A stretch of DNA of 64,000 nt from Nocardia sp. NBC_00565 (GCF_036345915.1 NZ_CP107785.1:5890001-5954000), one strand, 5' to 3'. Positions 40,209-49,644 are shown, counted from the stretch's first letter. The notes: generated by a model from the letters alone, not told the origin. Numbers and translations are program-made.

Positions 40209-41873
40209 GTGTTGCGCGGTGAGAAACACGAGGGAGGTGGTCGGCTATCGCTGGCCGGACAGGCCTTCGTGCTCCAGCTCGTGGTGCTCGGGCTGGTCAT
40301 CGGCATCGGGGCGGTCCTGGCCGTACTCGACGCCCGCCACGACAGCGATGTGACCACCTCGCGCGAGGTCACCGACGTCGCGGTGACCGTCGCGCAGGCG
40401 CCCTCCACCATCGCGGCGCTGCACACCTCCGATCCGACCGCGCTGCTGCAACCGGTGACCGAACGGACCCGCATCCAGACCGGCATGGACTTCATCGTGG
40501 TGATGGCGCCGGACCGGACCCGGTACACGCACACCACGCCTGAGCTGATCGGGCAGCCGTTCAGCGGCACCATCGACCGGGCATTGGCCGGGCAGACGTT
40601 CACCGAGACCTATACCGGCACGCTCGGCCCCTCCATCCGGGCGGTCACGCCGATCTATGACAACGGCCGCATCATCGGGTTGGTCTCGGCGGGTGTCACT
40701 CGCGCCCGGATCGGCGACCAGGTCGGCACGCAACTGCCGCTGATCCTCGGCGTCGCCGCCGCCGGCCTGGCGGTCGCGGCAGCCGGTTCCTTCCTGTTGG
40801 CCCGCCGGATCCGCCGCCAGACGCATGGTCTCGCACCGGATGAGCTGCGCACGATGTACGAGCAGCACGACGCGGTGCTGCATTCGATCCACGAGGGGCT
40901 GGTGGTATTCGGCCCGACCGGTGAACGCGCGGAAGTGGTCAACGATGAGGCGCGCAGGTTGCTCGATCTGCCCGCAGGCACGGTCGAACGCGGCGATCTG
41001 CCGATTTCGATGCAGCGCATGAGCTGGGGTGTGGTGCGCGACGAGATGCATGTGACAACGGATCGGATTCTGCTGGTCAACCAGGATGTCGTCACCTGGG
41101 AGCGACGGCCGATCGGCACCGTGATCACTATTCGCGACCACACCGAATTGCGTACCGTGATGGGCGAACTCGACTCGGTGCGCGGTTTCGCGGAATCGCT
41201 GCGCGCCCAGGCGCACGAATCGGCCAATCGGCTGCACACCGTGATCACCATGGTGGAGTTGGGCCGCTACCGGGAGGCGGTGGAGTTCGCGACCGCGGAA
41301 CTCCAACTGTCCCAAGCCCTTATCGATCGGCTGCTGACCTCGGTCGGCGACCCGGCGCTCGCGGCGCTGCTGCTCGGTAAGGTGAACCAGGCCGCCGAAC
41401 GCGGTATCGAGCTGACGATCACCGAGGATACGGCGCTGGACTCGACCGCGCCGCTATCCGCGCACGAGACGGTGACGCTGGTGGGCAATCTGATCGACAA
41501 CGCCATCGACGCGGCGACCGAAGGCGCCGAAGGATGGGTGGAAGTTACTGTGCGCCAACAGGATTCGGAGATGATCGCGGATCCGGCGGCGGCACCCGAT
41601 CCGGCCGTCGAGTTGGCGGCGGCATTCGATGCGGTGCGTTCGGCGAACGGGGATTCGGCGCTGTACGTCCGCGTCGCGGACAGCGGACCCGGGATGTCCG
41701 CGCAGACCTTCGCCCGCGCCGCCGAACGCGGCTACTCCACCAAGGCCGACCACCACGGCCTCGGCCTGGCACTGGTACACCGACTGGTCGATCGCCACGG
41801 CGGCGTGATCGGTACCGAACGAGATCCGGAAAGCGCTGTGACCGTGACGATTCCGCGAAAGGACGCGCGATGA
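40209..41873 (+). CDS. CitA/DcuS-type sensor histidine kinase
   Basis: A 554-residue membrane kinase: TM1 about 17-38, an extracytoplasmic PAS-like sensor domain (about 40-175), TM2 about 180-200, a cytoplasmic PAS domain (about 220-330), a dimerisation helix with the likely phospho-acceptor in AQAHESANRLHTVI (family consensus HEFxNxLH; here HESANRLH), and an HATPase domain (NLIDNAIDAA, then HHGLGLALVHRLV). GTG 40209 has GAGGG 8 nt upstream. Such kinases sense citrate or dicarboxylates; its divergence from dctA supports this. Confidence 0.92.
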   Translation: MLRGEKHEGGGRLSLAGQAFVLQLVVLGLVIGIGAVLAVLDARHDSDVTTSREVTDVAVTVAQAPSTIAALHTSDPTALLQPVTERTRIQTGMDFIVVMAPDRTRYTHTTPELIGQPFSGTIDRALAGQTFTETYTGTLGPSIRAVTPIYDNGRIIGLVSAGVTRARIGDQVGTQLPLILGVAAAGLAVAAAGSFLLARRIRRQTHGLAPDELRTMYEQHDAVLHSIHEGLVVFGPTGERAEVVNDEARRLLDLPAGTVERGDLPISMQRMSWGVVRDEMHVTTDRILLVNQDVVTWERRPIGTVITIRDHTELRTVMGELDSVRGFAESLRAQAHESANRLHTVITMVELGRYREAVEFATAELQLSQALIDRLLTSVGDPALAALLLGKVNQAAERGIELTITEDTALDSTAPLSAHETVTLVGNLIDNAIDAATEGAEGWVEVTVRQQDSEMIADPAAAPDPAVELAAAFDAVRSANGDSALYVRVADSGPGMSAQTFARAAERGYSTKADHHGLGLALVHRLVDRHGGVIGTERDPESAVTVTIPRKDAR

Positions 41874-42571
41874 TCCGAGTGTTGATCGTCGAGGACGAGC
41901 CGTTGATCGCCGAGGCGCACCGCGCGTACGTCGGTCGCATTCCCGGCTTCACCGCCGTCGCCGTGGCGCATACCGGCCGCGAGGCCATGCGCGCGGCCGC
42001 CGATGCCGCCGCCGAGAGCGAACCGATCGACTTGGTACTCATGGATATCGGCCTGCCCGACGCCAGCGGCCTCGATGTGGCCGCCGCGCTGACCGGCCTC
42101 GCGCCCCGCCCCGATGTCATCGCCATCACCTCGGCCCGCGACCTGGCGATGGTGCGTACCGCGGTCTCCTACGGTGTGGTCCTATATCTCCTGAAACCGT
42201 TCACCTTCGCCGCTTTCCGCGACAAACTCGAGCGCTACCGCGAATTCCGCACCGCCCTGCCCGCGGGCGAAACCGCCGTCTCCCAACAGGACATCGACCG
42301 CGCCCTCGGCGCCCTGCGCACCTCCGACCAACGCACCACCGCCCCCAAAGGCGTTGCCCCACAGACCTTGGACGAAATCTCGCGCACCGTCCGCGACGCC
42401 CCCGGCGGACTGACCGCCGCGGATACCGCCACCACCGTCGGAGTTTCGCGCATCACGGCCTGGCGCTACCTCGAAAAACTCGCCGACGACGGCCTCGTCG
42501 ACCGCAAATCCGACTATGGCCGAGCCGGCCGCCCCAAAACCCGCTACATCTGGAAGATCCGCCCGGAGTAG
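41870..42571 (+). CDS. CitB/DctR-type response regulator
   Basis: A 233-residue response regulator. The receiver domain (about 1-125) has EDEP at 8-11 and the phospho-acceptor in LVLMDIGLPD (Asp about 60), with Lys in LLKPFTF near 105; the C-terminal part (about 165-230) has a winged helix (LTAADTATTVGVSRITAWRY). ATG 41870 overlaps the kinase stop (ATGA). Expected to activate dctA in response to dicarboxylates. Confidence 0.94.
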   Translation: MIRVLIVEDEPLIAEAHRAYVGRIPGFTAVAVAHTGREAMRAAADAAAESEPIDLVLMDIGLPDASGLDVAAALTGLAPRPDVIAITSARDLAMVRTAVSYGVVLYLLKPFTFAAFRDKLERYREFRTALPAGETAVSQQDIDRALGALRTSDQRTTAPKGVAPQTLDEISRTVRDAPGGLTAADTATTVGVSRITAWRYLEKLADDGLVDRKSDYGRAGRPKTRYIWKIRPE

Positions 42572-42649
42572 GACCCGATCACCTGTCGACGCATATCCGG
42601 AAACTGCACACAGATCCCGGGTGGTCCCAGGTCTAATGCCTCAGCGGCA

Positions 42650-42678
42650 TGCCGTCGTCAGAGGGTATGCCGACGGCA
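42650..42678. terminator. Hairpin between convergent response regulator and manC
   Basis: TGCCGTCG (42650-42657) pairs with CGACGGCA (42671-42678) around a 13-nt loop, 12 bp before the manC stop codon. It can act in both directions. Confidence 0.6.
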
Positions 42679-42689
42679 GACGGGTTGGG

Positions 42690-43769
42690 TCAGACGTCGG
42701 TGGAGAAGCGGATGCCGCCGTCGGGGATGTCTACACCGGGCCAGACGCGGGCGCCGCGTAGTAGTTCGCAGCGGGCGCCGACGTTGGCACCGTCGCCGAT
42801 AACGGCGTCGCGGACCAGGGCGCGGGGGCCGATGCGGGCGCCGAAGCCGATGATGGAACGTTCCACGGTTGCTCCGGCTTCGATGCGCGCGCCGTCGAAC
42901 AGCACCGCGCCGTCGAGGCGGGCGCCTGCGCCGACCTCCGCGCCGCGGCCGACCACGGTGCCACCGATGAGCAGGGCGCCGGGGGCGACGCCCGCGCCCT
43001 CGTGCACCAGGGATTCGCCGCGCTGACCGGGCAGGGCCGGGGAGGGGGCGATGCCGCGGACCAGGTCGGCGGAGCCTGCGACGAAGTCCTCGGGGGTGCC
43101 CATATCGCGCCAGTAGGCCGAGTCGACGTGGCCCTGGACGCGAGCGCCCTCGGCGAGCAGAGCCGGGAAGACCTCACGCTCCACCGAGACCGGACGCCCC
43201 GCCGGGATCTTCTCGATGTATTCGCGGCGGAACACGTAACAACCGGCGTTGATCTGGTCGGTCGGCGGATCCTGGGTCTTCTCCAGGAACGCGGTGACCC
43301 GGCCGTTCTCGTCGGTCGGCACGCATCCGAACGCGCGCGGGTCGCTCACCCGGACCAGGTGCAGGGTCACATCCGCCTTCGTCGACTCGTGGGTGTCCAG
43401 GATCGCGCCGAGGTCGGTGCCGCCGAGCACATCGCCGTTGAACACCATGATGTTGTCGGCGCGCAGCCTGGGCAGCACGTTACGGATGCCGCCGCCGGTG
43501 CCGAGCGGTTCGGTCTCGGTGACGTACTCGAGGTCCAGCCCGAGGTCCGCGCCGTCGCCGAAGTGTTCCTCGAAGACCTCGGCCTTGAACGAGGTGCCGA
43601 GTACGACGTGGGTGATCCCGGCGTCCGCGATACGCGCCAGCAGGTGGGTGAGGAACGGCAGTCCGGCCGTCGGCAGCATCGGCTTGGGCGCCGAAAGGGT
43701 CAGCGGACGTAACCGCGTGCCCTGGCCACCGACCAGAATCACGGCGTCGGTGCCTGCATTTGCTGCCAT
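42690..43769 (-). CDS. manC: GDP-mannose pyrophosphorylase (Rv3264c-like)
   Basis: A 359-residue nucleotidyltransferase that makes GDP-mannose from mannose-1-phosphate. The signature VILVGGQGTRLRPLTLSAPK is at the start, followed by FNGDVLGGTDLG; the C-terminal third (about 255-359) is a left-handed beta-helix of hexapeptide repeats (GAGVAPGALLIGG, VVGRGAEVGAGARL, and so on). Two adjacent ATGs exist; 43769 is preferred because AGGGG is then 6 nt away. It precedes no manB but lies with wbbL and rmlD in the order of Rv3264c-Rv3266c. Confidence 0.95.
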   Translation of the reverse strand: MAANAGTDAVILVGGQGTRLRPLTLSAPKPMLPTAGLPFLTHLLARIADAGITHVVLGTSFKAEVFEEHFGDGADLGLDLEYVTETEPLGTGGGIRNVLPRLRADNIMVFNGDVLGGTDLGAILDTHESTKADVTLHLVRVSDPRAFGCVPTDENGRVTAFLEKTQDPPTDQINAGCYVFRREYIEKIPAGRPVSVEREVFPALLAEGARVQGHVDSAYWRDMGTPEDFVAGSADLVRGIAPSPALPGQRGESLVHEGAGVAPGALLIGGTVVGRGAEVGAGARLDGAVLFDGARIEAGATVERSIIGFGARIGPRALVRDAVIGDGANVGARCELLRGARVWPGVDIPDGGIRFSTDV

Positions 43770-43895
43770 CATGTTCCCCTGTTCACAGTGGATCGTCCTC
43801 GATTGTGCGCACGTCGAACAGCACTGACGCACCTTCGACACCATTCCAGTACCCATCGACACGGCTCGACACCGTGTAGTGGCGAAGTTGTGACG

Positions 43896-44804
43896 CTAGC
43901 CCTGCGCCTGTTGACCTTCCCGCGCCTGTTGACGCAGCGCAGATCGAACCGCAATTCGGGAACGGATCGCAAGTCCGGCGCGCAACGCGAGCCGCAATGG
44001 CGCCTGCCACCAGTGCGGATGCCGATCGGCCTGGAATCGGTACGCGCTGGCGTGATGCGCGGGCAGCATGACCTCGGGGTGGCGTCCGGCCGCATGGCCC
44101 TTGGCGTGGGTGACCTCGGATTCGGGCACGAAGACGTTGTGCCAGCCCGCCTTGCCCATCCGGTCGCCGAAGTCCACATCCTCCATGTACATGAAGTAGC
44201 GGGAATCGAAGCCGTCGATCGAATCGAAGGCCGCGCGCCGCACCAGCAGGCACGAACCGGACAGCCAGCCGACGGCCCGCTCGGAGATCTCCTCGTTGTC
44301 CTGGCGGTAGCGCTGGGTCCACGGGTTCCCCGGCCACACGGTGCCGAGGATGGCATGGCCGGCACCATCGAGCAGTCCGGGCACCGAGCGCGCGGACGGG
44401 TAGACGCTGCCGTCGGGTTCGCGCACCATCGGCCCGAGCGCGCCCGCCCGTGGCCAGCGCTTCGCGGCCGCGAGCAGTTTGTCGATAGATTCGGTGCCCC
44501 AACGGATGTCCGGATTGGCGATGACGATGAATTCGACATCCGGATCGATCTCGGCCACGGCCCGGTTGATCGCGCCGCCGTAACCGATATTTCCGCCGGT
44601 CCGTAGCAGTCGCACATGCGAGTTCGCCTCCGCCGCCAACTCCGGCGTACCGTCCACCGACCCGTTGTCGGCGAGAATCACCTGCGGTTTCTCGCTGGTG
44701 GCGTCGGCCAGAGTTGTGATGAAGTGCTCGAGGTGTTCGCCGGGTGAATAAGTCACCGTGACTACGACAAGGCCACCAGGGGCTGCGGGATCGGAAGCAC
44801 TCAT
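43896..44804 (-). CDS. wbbL: Rhamnosyltransferase WbbL of the arabinogalactan linker
   Basis: A 302-residue GT2-family enzyme that adds rhamnose from dTDP-rhamnose to decaprenyl-diphospho-GlcNAc, building the linker between peptidoglycan and arabinogalactan. Motifs: VVVTVTYSPGEHLEHFI, ILADNGSVDGTPELA, the FIVIANPDIRW metal site and FMYMEDVDFGDRMGKAGW. The start ATG 44804 is the last triplet of the dispersed repeat element. Essential in mycobacteria; its presence supports an arabinogalactan-containing envelope. RmlD, which makes the donor sugar, is encoded directly upstream. Confidence 0.95.
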   Translation of the reverse strand: MSASDPAAPGGLVVVTVTYSPGEHLEHFITTLADATSEKPQVILADNGSVDGTPELAAEANSHVRLLRTGGNIGYGGAINRAVAEIDPDVEFIVIANPDIRWGTESIDKLLAAAKRWPRAGALGPMVREPDGSVYPSARSVPGLLDGAGHAILGTVWPGNPWTQRYRQDNEEISERAVGWLSGSCLLVRRAAFDSIDGFDSRYFMYMEDVDFGDRMGKAGWHNVFVPESEVTHAKGHAAGRHPEVMLPAHHASAYRFQADRHPHWWQAPLRLALRAGLAIRSRIAVRSALRQQAREGQQAQG

Positions 44805-44884
44805 GCCCGCGCCTCGCTGACGCTCGGCTCCGGCATGACCGCTCGGGCGGCTGTGTCTATGGTTCGCTCGCTGCGCTCACTCAC
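44802..44884 (-). repeat. Dispersed repeat copy supplying the wbbL start
   Basis: On the minus strand it reads GTGAGTGAGCGCAGCGAGCG, GACACAGCCGCCCGAGCGG, GAGCCGAGCGTCAGCGAGG, and ends CGCGGGCATG, where ATG is the wbbL start. It is about 80% like the unit after mtrA (18954-19037). GAGG lies 7 nt before the ATG, so the repeat also provides the ribosome site. Confidence 0.85.
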
Positions 44885-44895
44885 GACCGTGCAGC

Positions 44896-45768
44896 CTAGT
44901 CCGACAACCCCGACAGCGCGTCCCCGAGTGCGGCCTCCCATGACCGCAGCGGAGTCAGCCCGGCATCGCCCCAGGAACGGTTGGACATTACCGAATACGC
45001 CGGGCGCCGTGCGGGTCTGGGAAACGCGGTCGAGTCACACGGCCGAACGCGATTCGGGTCGGCGCCGATTCCGGCGAATATCGCCCGCGCGAAGTCGAAC
45101 CAGCTGGCCTGGCCGGAGTTGGTCGCATGCAGCACCCGTGGCGCGTCCGGCCGACCTGCCAACTCCAGCAGCCCCGCGGCCAGATCGGCGGCGTAGGTCG
45201 GCGATCCGAGCTGATCGCAGACCACCTCGACGGTGTCGCGCTCGCGTTCCAGCCGCCGCATGGTCGCGACGAAATCGCTTCCGCGCCCGGTGTATACCCA
45301 AGCCGTGCGCACCACATGAGCGCCCGGCGCGAGGTCGAGCACGGCCTGTTCGCCCGCCAATTTGGACCGGCCGTAAACGGTCGCGGGTGCGGTCGGGTCG
45401 TCGGTGTCGTAAGGCTTCTCGTGGGTGCCCGCGAACACATAGTCGGTCGAAATATGGATGAGCCGGGCATCCACGCGGGCACAGGCGGCGGCAAGTACCG
45501 CTGGTCCGGTCGCATTGCCGGCGAAGGCGGCCTCGGGATCGGATTCGGCCTGGTCGACGGCGGTGTACGCGGCACAGTTCAGCACGACATCACCCGGTTC
45601 GAGCACGGTGCGCACCGCATCCGCGTCCGTGATGTCCAGATCGGTGCGGCCGTAGGCGCGGGCGGCGGGTGCCAGGCGCAACAGTTCGCGCCCGAGCTGC
45701 CCGCCGGCTCCGGTCACGACGAGGCGCGCAGCTACGGTCGGGGCGGGCGATATCGCGGTCACGGGCAC
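44896..45768 (-). CDS. rmlD: dTDP-4-dehydrorhamnose reductase RmlD
   Basis: A 290-residue short-chain dehydrogenase that makes dTDP-L-rhamnose. The NADPH motif is VVTGAGGQLGREL (about 18-30), the catalytic Tyr-x3-Lys is YGRSKLAGEQ, and HISTDYVFAGTHEKPYDTDD is a family signature. Starts at GTG 45768. It lies upstream of wbbL and is divergent from an LCP gene across a promoter region with a perfect palindrome. Confidence 0.95.
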   Translation of the reverse strand: MPVTAISPAPTVAARLVVTGAGGQLGRELLRLAPAARAYGRTDLDITDADAVRTVLEPGDVVLNCAAYTAVDQAESDPEAAFAGNATGPAVLAAACARVDARLIHISTDYVFAGTHEKPYDTDDPTAPATVYGRSKLAGEQAVLDLAPGAHVVRTAWVYTGRGSDFVATMRRLERERDTVEVVCDQLGSPTYAADLAAGLLELAGRPDAPRVLHATNSGQASWFDFARAIFAGIGADPNRVRPCDSTAFPRPARRPAYSVMSNRSWGDAGLTPLRSWEAALGDALSGLSD

Positions 45769-45808
45769 GAGTCTGGCACGCCGTCACACCTGCGGTTGAG
45801 GTCTGCCG

Positions 45809-45827
45809 GGCTAACCGTTGGTTAGCC
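45809..45827. promoter_or_regulatory. Perfect palindrome in the rmlD / LCP divergent promoter
   Basis: GGCTAACC-GTT-GGTTAGCC is an 8-3-8 perfect inverted repeat, 41 bp before the rmlD start and 164 bp before the LCP start. Size and symmetry suit a dimeric repressor or activator that controls cell-wall linker genes on both sides. Confidence 0.6.
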
Positions 45828-45990
45828 TTGATGCAACGAACACGGGGGCTATCGGAGGCGGGACAGTCGGGTCGGCGACGCGTCGGCATCGACGAAACCG
45901 GCGCTGCACAGTCAGAACATCAGCTGGGAGCCCTCGGGCGAGCACAGTGTGGTGCTCGGGATCGATGCTCGGGTTTGGCGAGAGGACGTA

Positions 45991-47490
45991 GTGGTGCCGC
46001 AGAAGGTGAAGGCGACAATGCTGTCGCGACTATCCGGAGCCGATGGCCGCCCCGGGGTGTTCGGTCCGCTGCGCGTATTCGTCGCGGTGGGAGCGGTGCT
46101 GGTCCTGCTCATCACCGGATTCGCCTGGCACAGCGTCGACTCGCTCATCTCGAATATCGAACGGATCGGCGGGCTCGGTCTCGGCGGTGGCAGCGACGGC
46201 GCCGTCGACATCCTGCTGGTCGGTGTGGACAGCCGCACCGACGCGCACGGCAATCCGCTCAGCGACAACGAACGCGCCATGCTGCACGCGGGCGATGAGG
46301 TCGGCACCAATACCGACACGATCGTGCTGGTGCGCGTCCCGAACGACGGCCGCTCCGCCACCGCCATCTCCATTCCGCGCGACTCCTACGTGGACATTCC
46401 CGATATGGGCAAGGGCAAGATCAACTCGGCCTATGGCTCGACCAAGGAAGCCCAGCGCCTGAAACTGATCAACCAGGGCGTCTCCGAGGCCGACGCGGAC
46501 AAGCAGTCCACCCAGGCGGGCCGCCAGGCGCTGATCAAGACCGTCGCCAATCTCACCGGCATCACCGTCGACCACTACGCCGAGGTCAGCCTGCTCGGCT
46601 TCGTGCTGCTCACCGATGCGGTCGGCGGGGTCGACGTCTGCCTGAACAATGCGGTAGACGAGTGGATGTCCGGCGCCGAGTTCCCCGCGGGCCGCCAGAA
46701 GCTGGACGGCCCACAGGCTTTGAGTTTCGTGCGCCAGCGCCATGATCTGCCGCGCGGCGACCTGGACCGGATCGTGCGCCAGCAGGTCTTCATGGCGCAG
46801 TTGGTCGGACAGGTGCTCAGCGCGAAGACACTCAGCAATCCGGGCAAGATGAAGAATCTCAGCAATGCGGTCGGGCGGACCGTCGTGCTGGACGACGACT
46901 GGGATGTGCTGGCGTTTCTGCAGCAACTGAAGGATCTTTCGGGCGGTCAGGTCAGTTTCGAAACGGTGCCGGTCGCCGATCTCAACGACACGACCAGTGA
47001 TGGCGAATCGGTGGTCCGAGTCGCCCCGAAGGCGGTCAAGACCTATGTGGCGTCGCTGGTCGACGGCAGATCGGCGGATCACGCCGAGCCGACGATCGAT
47101 CCGGCCACGGTGCGCGTCAGCGTGTTCAACGCGAGCAGTATCGGCGGGCTGGCGGGTCAGGTGGCACAGGCGTTGACGGCCAAGGGATTCCAGGAAGGTC
47201 TGGTCGGCAACTACACCGGACCCGGCGTCACCAGCAGCCGGGTCCTCGCCGCGGATACCTCGAATCCGAAGGCCACGGCGGTCGCGAAGGCACTCGGGGG
47301 GCTGACAGTCATGGCGGACAGCACGTTGTCCCCGGATTCGGTGAGCGTCGTGCTGGCAAGCGACTATTCTGGTCCGGGCTCGGCTGCGGGCAGCATGTTC
47401 GACTTCTCCGGAACGTCGAGCACCGCATCGCCCGTGCCGCCCGCCCCACCGATCGACGCAGGCCAGAACGGACCGAAATGCGTGAATTGA
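45991..47490 (+). CDS. LytR-CpsA-Psr (LCP) family cell-wall ligase (Rv3267-like)
   Basis: A phosphotransferase that attaches arabinogalactan to peptidoglycan in mycolata (Lcp1/CpsA1). About 499 residues: a TM segment near 25-45, the LCP domain (about 75-280) with DILLVGVDSRTD, TDTIVLVRV, AISIPRDSYVDIP and RQRHDLPRGDLDRIVRQQ, and a LytR_C domain (about 370-460). GTG 45991 and 45994 both follow AGAGGA; the frame opens at 45949. Its neighbours wbbL and rmlD make the linker that it transfers. Confidence 0.95.
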   Translation: MVPQKVKATMLSRLSGADGRPGVFGPLRVFVAVGAVLVLLITGFAWHSVDSLISNIERIGGLGLGGGSDGAVDILLVGVDSRTDAHGNPLSDNERAMLHAGDEVGTNTDTIVLVRVPNDGRSATAISIPRDSYVDIPDMGKGKINSAYGSTKEAQRLKLINQGVSEADADKQSTQAGRQALIKTVANLTGITVDHYAEVSLLGFVLLTDAVGGVDVCLNNAVDEWMSGAEFPAGRQKLDGPQALSFVRQRHDLPRGDLDRIVRQQVFMAQLVGQVLSAKTLSNPGKMKNLSNAVGRTVVLDDDWDVLAFLQQLKDLSGGQVSFETVPVADLNDTTSDGESVVRVAPKAVKTYVASLVDGRSADHAEPTIDPATVRVSVFNASSIGGLAGQVAQALTAKGFQEGLVGNYTGPGVTSSRVLAADTSNPKATAVAKALGGLTVMADSTLSPDSVSVVLASDYSGPGSAAGSMFDFSGTSSTASPVPPAPPIDAGQNGPKCVN

Positions 47491-47518
47491 CCATGCGTGA
47501 ATTGACCGATGCGTGACC
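47478..47518 (+). repeat. 15-bp tandem repeat bridging LCP stop and next start
   Basis: ATGCGTGAATTGACC occurs at 47478-47492 and 47493-47507, then ATGCGTGACC at 47509. The first copy holds the LCP stop (TGA 47488-47490), the third provides the next gene's ATG. The copies look like recent replication slippage. Confidence 0.85.
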
Positions 47519-48231
47519 GAGACCACGCACTGACCCTCACCGAGGCAGTGCTGGATCCGATCCTCGAGCGCGATCCCGCGGGCCCGCGCGTCACCTACTA
47601 CGACGACGCCACCGGCGCCCGGATCGAACTGTCCGGGCTGACGCTGGCGAACTGGGCGGCCAAGACCGCCAACCTGATCCGCGACGAATTCGGGCTGAGC
47701 CCGGGCGCCAGGGTCGCGGTGCTGCTGCCGGCACACTGGCAGACCGCCGCGGTCCTGCTCGGCTGCTGGTGGGCCGGGACCGAGGTGGTGCTCGGACCCG
47801 ATCCGGACGCCGATCTGGCGCTGGCGACGGCCGAACGGCTGGACGAGACCGACGGTATCGCCGAGGTCGCCGCGCTCTCGCTGGACGCCTTCGGCATGCC
47901 GGTGCGCGATCTGCCGATCGGCGTCACCGATTTCGCCACGTCCGTGCGAGTGCACGGCGACCAGTTCCTGCCGCGCGGCACCGGTGTCGCGCTGGACGCG
48001 ATGCCGGTCTCCGAGGTGCTCGCCGAAGCCAGGAAATCCGCGCTGCGGCAAGGGTTTTCCGAGGGTGATCGGGTGCTGTCGAGCACGTCCTGGGATACCG
48101 CCGCCGAACTGATCGATGGATTCGTCTCGGTGCTGGTCGCCGGAGCCTCGCTGGTGCAGGTGGTCAATCCCGATCCGGCCCTGCGCGAGCGGCGCATCGA
48201 ATCCGAGCGGGTCACGGCGCAACGCGGCTGA
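47509..48231 (+). CDS. TIGR03089-type protein (Rv3268-like)
   Basis: A 240-residue protein with an N-terminal stretch similar to the start of acyl-adenylating enzymes (TYYDDATGARIELSGLTLAN, then RVAVLLPAHWQTAAVLLGCW), but without the AMP-binding P-loop or C-terminal catalytic lysine. Family members are conserved in Mycobacteriales next to the LCP gene, so a link with the cell wall is likely; the molecular role is unknown. ATG 47509 lies in the tandem repeat. Confidence 0.85.
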   Translation: MRDRDHALTLTEAVLDPILERDPAGPRVTYYDDATGARIELSGLTLANWAAKTANLIRDEFGLSPGARVAVLLPAHWQTAAVLLGCWWAGTEVVLGPDPDADLALATAERLDETDGIAEVAALSLDAFGMPVRDLPIGVTDFATSVRVHGDQFLPRGTGVALDAMPVSEVLAEARKSALRQGFSEGDRVLSSTSWDTAAELIDGFVSVLVAGASLVQVVNPDPALRERRIESERVTAQRG

Positions 48232-48336
48232 ACAGCTCCTACCACGGTAGGGGACGAAGTCCGACCCGAGGACGTTCCCCCCTCGTCGGGCAGTCCGTAC
48301 GGTGGATGTATCGCGCAACGATGGGGTTGGTGAGAG

Positions 48337-49644
48337 ATGAAGCCGCAATATTGGTTCCACTGGTTGTCGGTGCAGGGTGCGCCTCGGTTGGCGTTGCGCA
48401 CACAGGCTCGGCGCGGTGATCCGTTCGCCCAACTGATGGGCGGACCGGACGGCCTTGCCGATCCCTATCCACTGATCGAGCGGCTGCGCGGTCAGGGTCG
48501 GCTGCAGCGCACCGCCATCGCGTTCGCGAGCTTCGACCACGATCTGTGCCGAACGGTCCTGCGGGACAACCGGTTCGGCGTGCGCACCACCGACACCTTC
48601 AATATTCCGAAGCCGCTGCAGTTGCTCGCCGAGCGACTTCCGTTGCCGCCCAACCCGGTCGAGCCGCCCTCGATGCTGGTCATCGATCCACCGGAACACA
48701 CGCGGATGCGCAAGCCGGTCGCCTCGGCCTTCACGCCGCGGGCGATCGGCCGATTGCGCGAGCGGGTCGAGACGGTCACCGAGGAACTGCTCGGTGCGCT
48801 GCCATCGGGCGGTTCGGCGGATCTGATCGAGTCGTATGCCGCGCAGGTGCCGATCGCCATCATCTCGGAGCTGCTCGGGTTCCCGGAACAGGACCGAAAG
48901 GTGTTCCGGGACTGGGGCGATCGGATGACGCCGCTGCTCGATGTGGGGATCTCGTGGCGAGCCTTCCGGCGTGCGCTGGGGTCGATGGAGGTCATGAACG
49001 ACTACCTCGACGGGCACATTCGGCGACTGCGCCGCGAACCGGGCGACGACATTCTGAGCAGCCTGGTCACCGCGGGCGAGCTCGATGATTTCGCGTTGAA
49101 GGCGACGGCGAGTCTGTTGATGGGTGCGGGTTTCGAAACGACGGTGAATCTCATCGGCAACGGTGTCGCCCGATTGGTCACGCATCCGGAGCAATTGGAC
49201 CGGTTGCGGGCCGAACCGGAGCTCTGGTCGAATGCGGTGGAAGAAGTGCTGCGCATCGATGCGCCGGTACAGACGACGGCGCGCATCGCGTTGACCGATA
49301 TGGAACTCGAAGGGGTGCGGCTGCACAAGGGCAGCACCGTTGTGCTGTCGCTGGCGGGTGCGAATCGCGACCCCGCGGTCTTCAGCGACCCCGATGTTTT
49401 CGATGTCGGGCGCGCCAATGCCAAGGAGCACTTGACCTTCAGCAGCGGTATCCACGTCTGCCTCGGTGCGAGCCTGGCTCGAATGGAAGCCACCCATGCG
49501 CTGCGGTCCCTGTTCGATCGGTTCCCGGATCTGCGGCTCGATGGGCCGCCGCAGCGGCGAAAGTTGTTCACGCTGTACGGGTATGAACGGATGCCGGTTC
49601 GGCTCGGGCAGCGTGCGGCTGCTCCGGAACCCACGGCGGTCTGA
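48337..49644 (+). CDS. Cytochrome P450, CYP140-like
   Basis: A 435-residue soluble P450. The oxygen-binding helix is LLMGAGFETTVNLIGNG, the ExxR pair EEVLRID, and the haem loop FSSGIHVCLGASLAR with Cys about 375 as iron ligand. The middle (LDVGISWRAFRR, GFETTVNLIGNGVARL, DAPVQTTARIAL) resembles mycobacterial CYP140. No ferredoxin or reductase gene is nearby. Substrate unknown. A GAGA lies before ATG 48337. Confidence 0.93.
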   Translation: MKPQYWFHWLSVQGAPRLALRTQARRGDPFAQLMGGPDGLADPYPLIERLRGQGRLQRTAIAFASFDHDLCRTVLRDNRFGVRTTDTFNIPKPLQLLAERLPLPPNPVEPPSMLVIDPPEHTRMRKPVASAFTPRAIGRLRERVETVTEELLGALPSGGSADLIESYAAQVPIAIISELLGFPEQDRKVFRDWGDRMTPLLDVGISWRAFRRALGSMEVMNDYLDGHIRRLRREPGDDILSSLVTAGELDDFALKATASLLMGAGFETTVNLIGNGVARLVTHPEQLDRLRAEPELWSNAVEEVLRIDAPVQTTARIALTDMELEGVRLHKGSTVVLSLAGANRDPAVFSDPDVFDVGRANAKEHLTFSSGIHVCLGASLARMEATHALRSLFDRFPDLRLDGPPQRRKLFTLYGYERMPVRLGQRAAAPEPTAV

